Source: Bacteroidales bacterium
GTDB taxonomy: Bacteria > Bacteroidota > Bacteroidia > Bacteroidales > UBA7960
NCBI GenBank assembly: GCA_007122745.1
Contig: SKTA01000221.1
Coordinates: 1 to 5,602 of the forward strand
Length of the DNA: 5,602 nt
Reading direction: 5' to 3'
Both the position numbers and the translations under genes were made by a program. Of the stretch, positions 1-5,080 are shown piece by piece. Every line of letters starts with the position of its first letter. The first letter of the stretch is position 1. The notes under the pieces were generated by a model that worked only from the letters and a program-made list of their open reading frames with translations, was not told the origin of the DNA and did not search any database.

Positions 1-185
1 TCAAACGTTTGCTGAAAGTGCCGGTAGGGGAGACCACCGGTGACGGCAAATTCTCGATTACATGTCTGCGTTGTGTAGGTGCCTGCGGCCTTGCACCCGT
101 GGTGATGGTTGGCGATAAGACCTATGGCCGTGTAACTACTGACGGGGTGAAGGATATTCTGAAGGAGTACGAGGACGCAGAATGA
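1..185 (+). CDS. nuoE: NuoE/HndA-type [2Fe-2S] NADH oxidoreductase subunit, C-terminal part (5' end outside window)
   Basis: The frame that begins at base 3 is open for 60 codons and stops with TGA at 183-185. It reads as the end of a thioredoxin-fold [2Fe-2S] subunit of the NuoE/HndA/HydC family, which passes electrons between the NADH-binding flavoprotein subunit and the rest of complex I or of an electron-bifurcating [FeFe]-hydrogenase. The diagnostic stretch is GETTGDGKF followed by CLRCVGACGLAP and then VYGRV-like YGRV. The C-x3-C pair in CVGAC supplies two of the four cluster ligands; the other two lie upstream of the window. An extra Cys sits three residues before this pair. A NuoF-type gene usually follows nuoE, but here a terminator and ilvA follow, so this is the last gene of its transcript. 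Family is confident; whether it belongs to complex I or to a hydrogenase cannot be decided here. Confidence 0.85.
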   Translation, partial: KRLLKVPVGETTGDGKFSITCLRCVGACGLAPVVMVGDKTYGRVTTDGVKDILKEYEDAE

Positions 186-222
186 TCTGCTGTTCCGTAG
201 CAATGTAATGATTTTTAGTGGG

Positions 223-257
223 AAAAGCTTACCTTCGTTAAGGGGGTAGGCTTTTTC
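223..257 (+). terminator. Rho-independent terminator after the nuoE-like gene
   Basis: AAAAGCTTACC (223-233) pairs with GGTAGGCTTTT (245-255) in an 11-bp stem containing one G-T wobble. The downstream arm runs directly into a five-T tract (252-256). The loop is 11 nt and could add a short CCTT/AAGG pairing. The A-tract on the left arm means it could also work on the minus strand. It lies 37 bp after the nuoE-like stop and 22 bp before the ilvA start, so it should separate the two transcripts. Confidence 0.8.
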
Positions 258-278
258 TTCATTCCAAACCAAAGAGGT

Positions 279-1496
279 ATGAGTAAACTTCCGGATTATT
301 CCGACATCATTAAGGCCCAAATGCGCTTAAAAGGGATTGTAAAGCATACACCGCTTGAGCATACGAAATCTTTTTCAGCAATGTCGGGTGCCAATGTATA
401 CATGAAGCTGGAGAACATGCAATCGACCGGCTCGTTTAAGGTGCGGGGTGCCTACAATAAGCTCAGCAGCTTATCGAAGGAGGAGCTAAGAAAGGGTGTT
501 GTTTGTGCTTCGGCGGGCAATCATGCACAAGGTGTTGCATTCGCGGCACGCATTGTCGGGGTTGGGGCGAAGGTGTTCATGCCCGTTTTTACACCTCCGT
601 TAAAAGTGATTGCCACGCGCAGCTATGGCGCCGAAGTTGTTCTTGAGGGGGACACGTTTGATGATGCCTATGCGGCTGCGATGAAATACCAGTCGGAGTC
701 GGGCGCCCATTTTGTGCATCCGTTTGATGATCCGCTGATCATAGCCGGTCAGGGCACGATCGGACTGGAGTTGTTCCAGGCGATGGACAGCATTCAGGAT
801 GTTTTGGTGCCGATCGGTGGGGGCGGCATGATAGCTGGCATTGCCATTGCTCTCAAGGAGATGAACCCCGACATCCGGATCATTGGGGTGGAGGCGGCCG
901 GTGCACAATCCATGAAGAACTCTTTGAAGGCGGGAAAGCCTGAAAAGCTGGCACACATGCAAACCATTGCCGACGGGATTGCCGTGAAAACGCCCGGCAA
1001 CCTGACCTTTGAGGCCACCCGAAAGCTGGTTGATGAGATCGTTGTGGTTGATGATGCCGAAATTGCCCATACTGCCTATTTGCTGCTGCAGCGTGCAAAA
1101 CTTCTCGCCGAGCCTTCAGGGGTTGCTGCATTGGCAGCCGTTTTGCACAAGAAAACAGACCTGGCCGGCAGGAATGTGGTTCCGATCATCAGTGGAGGAA
1201 ACATAAACATGGGCCTGCTGGAGCAGATCCTTGAAAAAGGGATGATGGAAGAGGGGCTGAGAGCCCGCATAGCTGTGCTCATCCCGGATGTGGCTGGTGA
1301 ACTGAAGTCGATCATCTCCATTTTGGAGCGGCTGCGCGCCAATATCAACGAAATATCCCATGAGCGTTCAATTACAACCGTTCCCGTTGGCTTTGTGCTG
1401 GTTACCATTACCTTTAGCCTCCAGGAGACAGCCCAGCTGGATGCCATCAGGCAAACACTCGACAGCAAGCTCAAAAAATACGAGGTACTGCGATAG
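279..1496 (+). CDS. ilvA: Threonine ammonia-lyase (threonine dehydratase) with C-terminal ACT domain
   Basis: PLP-dependent enzyme that deaminates L-threonine to 2-oxobutanoate and ammonia, the first committed step toward isoleucine; it is cytosolic. The 405-residue protein has the fold-type II catalytic domain at about 1-320. The PLP Schiff-base lysine is K54 in GSFKVRGA, followed by the SAGNHAQG loop (79-86), the glycine-rich phosphate-binding loop GGGGM (180-184), AEPSG (277-281) and SGGN (305-308). A single ACT domain follows from about 328 (ARIAVLIPDVAGEL) to the end. Length and layout match the medium ACT-bearing form rather than the roughly 500-residue E. coli IlvA or the ACT-less TdcB. 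The ACT domain suggests allosteric control by an amino acid, which is inference. ATG 279 is the first start after the terminator; AGAGG is only 1 nt from it, too close for a normal Shine-Dalgarno site. No ilvD, ilvB or ilvC is adjacent. Confidence 0.95.
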   Translation: MSKLPDYSDIIKAQMRLKGIVKHTPLEHTKSFSAMSGANVYMKLENMQSTGSFKVRGAYNKLSSLSKEELRKGVVCASAGNHAQGVAFAARIVGVGAKVFMPVFTPPLKVIATRSYGAEVVLEGDTFDDAYAAAMKYQSESGAHFVHPFDDPLIIAGQGTIGLELFQAMDSIQDVLVPIGGGGMIAGIAIALKEMNPDIRIIGVEAAGAQSMKNSLKAGKPEKLAHMQTIADGIAVKTPGNLTFEATRKLVDEIVVVDDAEIAHTAYLLLQRAKLLAEPSGVAALAAVLHKKTDLAGRNVVPIISGGNINMGLLEQILEKGMMEEGLRARIAVLIPDVAGELKSIISILERLRANINEISHERSITTVPVGFVLVTITFSLQETAQLDAIRQTLDSKLKKYEVLR

Positions 1497-1523
1497 ATTG
1501 TTATCTTTGTGATGACAATCTGT
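1493..1523 (+). terminator. Hairpin across the ilvA stop codon, possible transcript end
   Basis: AGATTGTTATC (1495-1505) pairs with GATGACAATCT (1511-1521) around a 5-nt loop: 11 bp including one G-T wobble, extendable outward by T-G and A-T pairs to 1493 and 1523. The ilvA stop codon (1494-1496) is inside the left arm. No T-tract follows, so this is not a classic intrinsic terminator. It could instead be a 3'-end stabilising or RNase-blocking structure. The hairpin itself is clear; its role is inferred. Confidence 0.45.
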
Positions 1524-1591
1524 AATCCAACACCACATGAAACACCCATAACAGGATTATTTGACACACAGTAGGATGATTATGCAAGCAC

Positions 1592-1660
1592 GAGGTTGGA
1601 GGTTGGAGGTTTGATGTTAGAAAAAGAAAATCTAACATCCAACATCAAACCTCTAATATC
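1592..1660. repeat. Long imperfect hairpin built from 7-bp tandem repeats
   Basis: The left arm (1592-1621) consists of four head-to-tail heptamers that fit the consensus GAKGTTD, plus a terminal GA. The right arm (1631-1660), read on the minus strand, is again four such heptamers plus GA; one unit, GATATTA, departs from the consensus. The arms are both exactly 30 nt and are separated by a 9-nt A-rich loop (1622-1630). Aligned to each other, 24 of 30 positions form Watson-Crick pairs, two more could form G-T pairs and four mismatch. The nine loop-proximal bases on each side (GATGTTAGA and its complement) match perfectly. This is noncoding DNA between ilvA and the GH16 gene. It looks like a copy of a dispersed intergenic element, but the window holds only this one. 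Confidence 0.8.
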
Positions 1661-1760
1661 AATTTCTGATCTGGGGTAAACTTACAAAACACAGAATATC
1701 AAATACGTAAGAAAATATAAACAAATTAACACAGGCAGGATAAAAAGTATCCTCATCGTC

Positions 1761-2618
1761 ATGATTATCATGACCCTGTTAACGGCATGCGCCGGCAGTA
1801 ATGAATATCTGCGAATGCGTTATGGCTCATACAGGATTGTCGGTTCAGACAGGATCAATAACAAATCTCCCGTGGAAAAGGAGGGTTTTGAACTGGTGCT
1901 GAATGAAACATTTGAGCGTGTTTCGTGGAATAAAACCGGTGATGCGGATCATTGGAAATTGGGTGGGTCAAATATGTATCATCCCAGGAGGTTGAATGTG
2001 TATTATGGTCCGCCCGAACTGAGGGAAGGTGGTTATGCCGCATTTACAAGCCGTTACAATCCGCGTGAATTTTATGTATCCCAATTGGATTCAGTGATTG
2101 AGTTCCCATATGAGGTGAGCAAACTGTTTTCCTATAATTTTATTGAACAGCAATATGGACGATTTGAATGCCGGATGACATTGCCATATGCACCACATAG
2201 CTGGCCTGCATTTTGGTTATGGGGCCGACCGTGGCCACCTGAAATAGACATCATTGAAGCTTTGGGCCGGGAGACCGGGAGAAGTGTGGTTTACCAGGAA
2301 ATTAACCTTCATTATGGCACACAGGAAAACCGAAAACAGATGGGAGCCTGGCCGATAAAGATCGATCGTCCGAGAAACATCGGCAACGTGTTCTATGAGT
2401 TTGCCGTGGAATGGTATCCCGACCGGTTGGATTTTTACACCAACGGGGTGCTGGTTTTCAGCTATGACGACCGCGAAATTCTTGATAAATGGTTCAATCA
2501 ACCCATGTGGGTTGTCATAAACAACAGCATCCGTTACGCCGGCTTCGAAGAACTTGGTCCCGATTACTATTCTGAGTTTCTAGTGGATTATATCAGGGTA
2601 TACAAGCTTGCTGAATAA
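1761..2618 (+). CDS. Family GH16 glycoside hydrolase, predicted lipoprotein (start uncertain)
   Basis: Predicted retaining endo-acting hydrolase of beta-glucans or galactans (laminarinase, agarase and carrageenase relatives). The GH16 signature is EIDIIE at residues 161-166: E161 would be the nucleophile, D163 the assisting residue and E166 the acid/base. The E-x-D-x-x-E spacing is the beta-bulge type, not the shorter lichenase/XTH form. Supporting segments are YGRFECRM (132-139), SWPAFWLWG (147-155), FAVEWYPDRLDFYTNG (214-229) and the closing VDYIRVYK. The substrate cannot be read from this. A lipobox LTAC puts the lipidated Cys at residue 10, so the protein should be anchored in a membrane after export. 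From ATG 1761 the signal peptide is unusually short and has no positive charge. The frame stays open upstream to 1680 and encodes a better signal from ATA 1740 (see findings). No SusC/SusD or other polysaccharide-utilisation gene is in the window. Confidence 0.88.
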   Translation: MIIMTLLTACAGSNEYLRMRYGSYRIVGSDRINNKSPVEKEGFELVLNETFERVSWNKTGDADHWKLGGSNMYHPRRLNVYYGPPELREGGYAAFTSRYNPREFYVSQLDSVIEFPYEVSKLFSYNFIEQQYGRFECRMTLPYAPHSWPAFWLWGRPWPPEIDIIEALGRETGRSVVYQEINLHYGTQENRKQMGAWPIKIDRPRNIGNVFYEFAVEWYPDRLDFYTNGVLVFSYDDREILDKWFNQPMWVVINNSIRYAGFEELGPDYYSEFLVDYIRVYKLAE

Positions 2619-2621
2619 TCC

Positions 2622-2933
2622 TTATCCCTTTTTTAATCCTATCAGAGCTCCAATAATAACCCCAATTGCAAATGGGGCATTGCGCATCAGAATGCGAAGC
2701 CTTTGGCTATATTCGGTAAAACGTTCCTGGAAGATCTCCTGGTAAGCTTCCCCTGTTGACAGCCAGTCGATGTCAAGAATTTCATTATGTCCAAGAACAA
2801 CTACCAATACAATAACCAGGGCAATCAGGAACAAAACAATTTTTACAACCTTCTTAAATAGAAAACCAAAAACAAATCCGGTTAGAAGCCCCAAACCAAC
2901 CGTTTGTAAAAGCAATACAGGAATCTCTCCCAT
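2622..2933 (-). CDS. FUN14-family small integral membrane protein
   Basis: A 103-residue, very hydrophobic protein on the minus strand, with its stop 3 bp from the convergent GH16 stop. Visible segments are a glycine-rich membrane span at about 9-26 (VGLGLLTGFVFGF), a KK-VVK basic turn (27-31), a second strongly hydrophobic span (32-48), an acidic soluble stretch including a DIDW motif (54-57), and a third span (about 85-100) ending in GLKKG. The GFxxGFxxKKxxK pattern, the W after the second span and the terminal glycine-rich helix with GLKKG are the hallmarks of FUN14-domain proteins. The domain is known in eukaryotes from the mitophagy receptor FUNDC1; its role in bacteria is not established. 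The start (CAT at 2931-2933) follows an A-rich leader on its own strand, including a 10-A run, and has no Shine-Dalgarno site. It is divergent from the phosphate-type regulator gene. Confidence 0.75.
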   Translation of the reverse strand: MGEIPVLLLQTVGLGLLTGFVFGFLFKKVVKIVLFLIALVIVLVVVLGHNEILDIDWLSTGEAYQEIFQERFTEYSQRLRILMRNAPFAIGVIIGALIGLKKG

Positions 2934-3046
2934 CTTATTTGTTTTTTTTTTAATAAAGATGCAAGTTATGATTTTAATTTAAAAAAAAGTGCCTTATTGG
3001 GAAAGAAATTTGCATTTTGACCTGTTATTTGACATTTTTCACTTTA

Positions 3047-3065
3047 TTGTTAAGCCATTGTTAAG
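3047..3065 (-). promoter_or_regulatory. Candidate Pho box upstream of the response regulator
   Basis: On the minus strand this reads CTTAACAATGGCTTAACAA: two TTAACA half-sites (3059-3064 and 3048-3053 in plus coordinates) spaced 5 bp apart, an 11-bp period. That is the arrangement of the characterised Bacillus PhoP box. A near copy (16 of 19 positions) lies before the phosphate transporter at 5002-5020. The site is about 75-90 bp upstream of the inferred regulator transcription start, compatible with autoregulation. Its strand orientation points toward the FUN14 gene. Confidence 0.6.
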
Positions 3066-3100
3066 TGAATATAAACATTTCAATAAAGTATGATAAAGTG

Positions 3101-3133
3101 TTGAACAAGATAAAGATTTACAGCTTACCTTTG
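3101..3133 (+). promoter_or_regulatory. Bacteroidota-type promoter of the two-component operon
   Basis: TACCTTTG at 3126-3133 is an exact match to the Bacteroidota -7 consensus TAnnTTTG. TTG at 3101-3103 fits the -33 element, with a 22-bp spacer, slightly longer than usual. Transcription would start near 3139 and leave a leader of about 18 nt before ATG 3157. Confidence 0.65.
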
Positions 3134-3156
3134 CAGAAAACCAACAAAACACCACG

Positions 3157-3855
3157 ATGTCTGTTGAAAACCACACCATCCTTCTTGTTGATGATGAACC
3201 GGATATTCTTGATTTCATAAGCTATAACCTTAAAAAGGAAGGTTATAATGTTTATACGGCATTGGATGGTTTTGAAGCACTTACCCTGGCTGCAAAAGTC
3301 CACCCTCAACTTGTGATCCTTGATGTGATGATGCCCGGCATGGATGGCATTGAAACTTGCGAACGTTTGAAGGAGATGCCCGAAATGGCGCAGACCATCA
3401 TTGCTTTCCTGACAGCCCGCAGCGAAGACTATTCCCAGCTTGCCGGATTTGGTGCAGGTGCCGATGACTATATAGCCAAACCGATCAAACCAAGCTTGCT
3501 TATCAGTCGTGTAAAAGCACTTTTGCGCCGCTACCATCTGGAAGGCCAAACAGATAGTCAGGCGCAGACAGAGGGCATAAGAATTGACAGGGAACGCTAT
3601 GTTGTTTGGAAAGATAATGAACAGATTACTTTGCCACGCAAGGAATTTGAACTGATGTTCCTCCTTGTTTCAAAACCAAATAAAGTGTTTACCCGAGATG
3701 AGATCTATTCTGAAGTTTGGGGTCATGACGTAGTTGTCGGCGAAAGAACCATTGATGTTCATCTGCGCAAGCTCAGGGAGAAAATTGGTCACGAATTCTT
3801 TAAAACCGTGAAAGGGGTCGGCTATAAATTCATCCCCAATCCTTTGAAACAGTAA
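3157..3855 (+). CDS. phoB: PhoB/OmpR-family response regulator (phosphate regulator by context)
   Basis: A 232-residue DNA-binding response regulator of normal length for the family. The receiver domain covers about 5-124: acidic pocket D12/D13 in LLVDDE, phospho-acceptor D56 in VILDVMMPGMDG, conserved T86 in FLTAR and K108 in IAKPIKP. A short linker (about 125-138) leads to the OmpR-type winged-helix domain (about 139-228), with the recognition-helix region GERTIDVHLRKLREKIG and the wing sequence TVKGVGYKF. Phosphorylation by the kinase encoded 10 bp downstream should control DNA binding. Family membership is certain. The phosphate role is inferred from the PiT-type transporter downstream and from matching TTAACA repeats before both genes. 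ATG 3157 is chosen because it immediately precedes the receiver domain and follows the promoter by a short A-rich leader. Confidence 0.93.
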   Translation: MSVENHTILLVDDEPDILDFISYNLKKEGYNVYTALDGFEALTLAAKVHPQLVILDVMMPGMDGIETCERLKEMPEMAQTIIAFLTARSEDYSQLAGFGAGADDYIAKPIKPSLLISRVKALLRRYHLEGQTDSQAQTEGIRIDRERYVVWKDNEQITLPRKEFELMFLLVSKPNKVFTRDEIYSEVWGHDVVVGERTIDVHLRKLREKIGHEFFKTVKGVGYKFIPNPLKQ

Positions 3856-3865
3856 TATGTAATGC

Positions 3866-4951
3866 ATGTTTAAAGATTCAACCCCCAGCAAACTGGCTTT
3901 CATCGCTTCACTAGTGGTGGGCTTATTGTCCGCATTGATACTGTTCCTCTTGAATGCCACCGGTCTGGGCCATATCCATCCATTTTGGATCTTACTCTCT
4001 GCTGTAATTATTTTCTTAATCTCTTTTTTCTTGTTCCATTATATCCTTAAACATTTTATTTATGACAGGATCCGGCTCATATACAAAACCATACACGAAC
4101 TAAAGGCGCCTAAAGACCAGAAGAAAGAGCATCTGTATGATACAGATGACATGATCCGGCAGGCCAACCGGGAGGTGATGGAATGGGCAAAGGAAAGGGA
4201 GAGTGAGATCCGGGAGCTTAAAAAGATGGAAGCCTATCGTCGTGAATTTTTGGGAAATGTATCACATGAACTCAAAACGCCGATATTTAACATACAAGGA
4301 TATGTGCTTACCCTTTTGGATGGAGGGCTGGAAGATCCTGCCGTTAACAGGAGCTACCTCTTGCGGTCCGAAAAGAGCATCAACAGAATGATCTCAATCA
4401 TTCAGGATCTGGAGACCATCTCACTTCTGGAGGCCGGCGAAGTCAAACTCACCTTCAGTCAATTTGACTTGGTGTCTATTGTGCGCGAAGTAATGGAAAC
4501 CATGGAAATAGAAGCTTCGAAAAAGCAGATCAGCCTTAAATTTGGTCGTTCATACGACTTGCCCGTGTATGTGTATGCCGATAAACAAAATATTCAGCAG
4601 GTTTTGATTAATTTGATGGTAAATGCCATAAAGTATGGTAAGCAAGGAGGTCACGTTAAAGTGAGTTTTTTTGATATGGATGAGCATGTTCTGACAGAGG
4701 TGACAGATACTGGCGTAGGTATACCCAGGGAGGAACTATCGCGCATCTTTGAAAGGTTTTACCGCGGTGAGAAAAGCCGCACCCGGAACCGGGGCGGCGG
4801 CTCCGGACTGGGTTTAGCCATCGTGAAGCATATTATCGATGCGCATCATCAAACAATTAACGTGCGCAGCACACCCGGAGTCGGATCTACATTTGCCTTT
4901 ACCCTTAAGAAAGGGGAAGCACCCCCGATGCATAGATCTTTCATTATATGA
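3866..4951 (+). CDS. phoR: PhoR-like membrane sensor histidine kinase
   Basis: Partner kinase of the regulator encoded just upstream (10-bp gap, same strand, no promoter between). The 361 residues hold two membrane helices (about 10-30 and 38-62) joined by a loop of only about 8 residues, so there is no real periplasmic sensor domain. A charged linker follows, with a predicted helical/HAMP-like or coiled stretch (about 70-125) and no obvious PAS domain. The HisKA dimerisation domain has phospho-acceptor H134 in NVSHELKTPI. The ATPase domain follows: N box with N253 in NLMVNAIKYG, G1 box DTGVGIP (281-287), F box IFERFYRG (294-301) and G2 box GSGLGLAIV (312-320). All key residues are intact. 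The lack of an external sensor suggests it reads signals through the membrane or partner proteins, as PhoR does via the Pst/PhoU system; that is inference. The phoR symbol rests on context. Confidence 0.9.
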   Translation: MFKDSTPSKLAFIASLVVGLLSALILFLLNATGLGHIHPFWILLSAVIIFLISFFLFHYILKHFIYDRIRLIYKTIHELKAPKDQKKEHLYDTDDMIRQANREVMEWAKERESEIRELKKMEAYRREFLGNVSHELKTPIFNIQGYVLTLLDGGLEDPAVNRSYLLRSEKSINRMISIIQDLETISLLEAGEVKLTFSQFDLVSIVREVMETMEIEASKKQISLKFGRSYDLPVYVYADKQNIQQVLINLMVNAIKYGKQGGHVKVSFFDMDEHVLTEVTDTGVGIPREELSRIFERFYRGEKSRTRNRGGGSGLGLAIVKHIIDAHHQTINVRSTPGVGSTFAFTLKKGEAPPMHRSFII

Positions 4952-4997
4952 CATTTTACTTCATTATTTCCAGGTTGTTGACAACCTAAAATGTCAT
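4948..4997. repeat. Compound dyad at the kinase stop codon
   Basis: An outer 10-bp perfect inverted repeat, ATGACATTTT (4948-4957) and AAAATGTCAT (4988-4997), encloses a 7-bp hairpin, AGGTTGT-TG-ACAACCT (4972-4987). The right arms of the two stems abut exactly, so in RNA they could stack as a 17-bp helix with a 14-nt bulge on the left. The kinase stop codon (4949-4951) lies within the left arm. No T-tract follows on either strand, so it is not a standard terminator. It could end or protect the operon mRNA, or be a protein-binding dyad for the next promoter. Confidence 0.6.
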
Positions 4998-5001
4998 CAG
5001 G

Positions 5002-5020
5002 CTTAACAAAAGCTTAACAC
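5002..5020 (+). promoter_or_regulatory. Candidate Pho box upstream of the phosphate transporter
   Basis: CTTAACAAAAGCTTAACAC contains two perfect TTAACA half-sites (5003-5008 and 5014-5019) with an 11-bp period. A possible third, degenerate half-site (TTACCC, 5024-5029) follows. The site matches 16 of 19 positions of the box before the response regulator gene. It sits about 45-62 bp upstream of the inferred transcription start, a normal place for an OmpR-family activator. Confidence 0.65.
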
Positions 5021-5050
5021 TACTTACCCATTTTCTTAATATTGCAACTT

Positions 5051-5058
5051 TACTTTTG
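5051..5058 (+). promoter_or_regulatory. Bacteroidota-type -7 element of the transporter gene
   Basis: TACTTTTG matches TAnnTTTG exactly. Transcription would start near 5065 and give a leader of about 16 nt before ATG 5081. No TTG is found at the expected -33 position (about 5025-5030), which fits a promoter that depends on the activator bound at the adjacent TTAACA repeats. Confidence 0.6.
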
Positions 5059-5080
5059 GATAAACAAAAGTTTCTTATTT

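Noticed and set aside
230..237. TACCTTCG as a -7 element for ilvA
   Set aside because: One mismatch to TAnnTTTG, no TTG about 20 bp upstream, and it sits in the left arm and loop of the intrinsic terminator. Possible, but not supportable.
1502..1509. TATCTTTG as a promoter for the GH16 gene
   Set aside because: It fits TAnnTTTG but has no TTG at -33, lies in the loop and stem of the hairpin at the ilvA stop, and would leave a leader of about 240 nt.
600..1567. Long minus-strand open frames opposite ilvA
   Set aside because: They are antisense shadows of a well-conserved gene, with no recognisable domains; one runs across the ilvA end and hairpin.
1726..1731. TTAACA upstream of the GH16 gene as a Pho half-site
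   Set aside because: Single copy; no second half-site 11 bp away on either side.
2941..2951. Run of ten T as a terminator or slippery site
   Set aside because: No stem precedes it on the plus strand. It is better explained as the A-rich leader of the minus-strand FUN14 gene.
2770..2982. Plus-strand open frame opposite the FUN14 gene
   Set aside because: It is antisense to a protein with clear membrane spans and family pattern, and has no start signal of its own.
3118..3549. Minus-strand open frame of 143 codons opposite the response regulator
   Set aside because: It overlaps the promoter and the conserved receiver domain in antisense, and its translation resembles no family.
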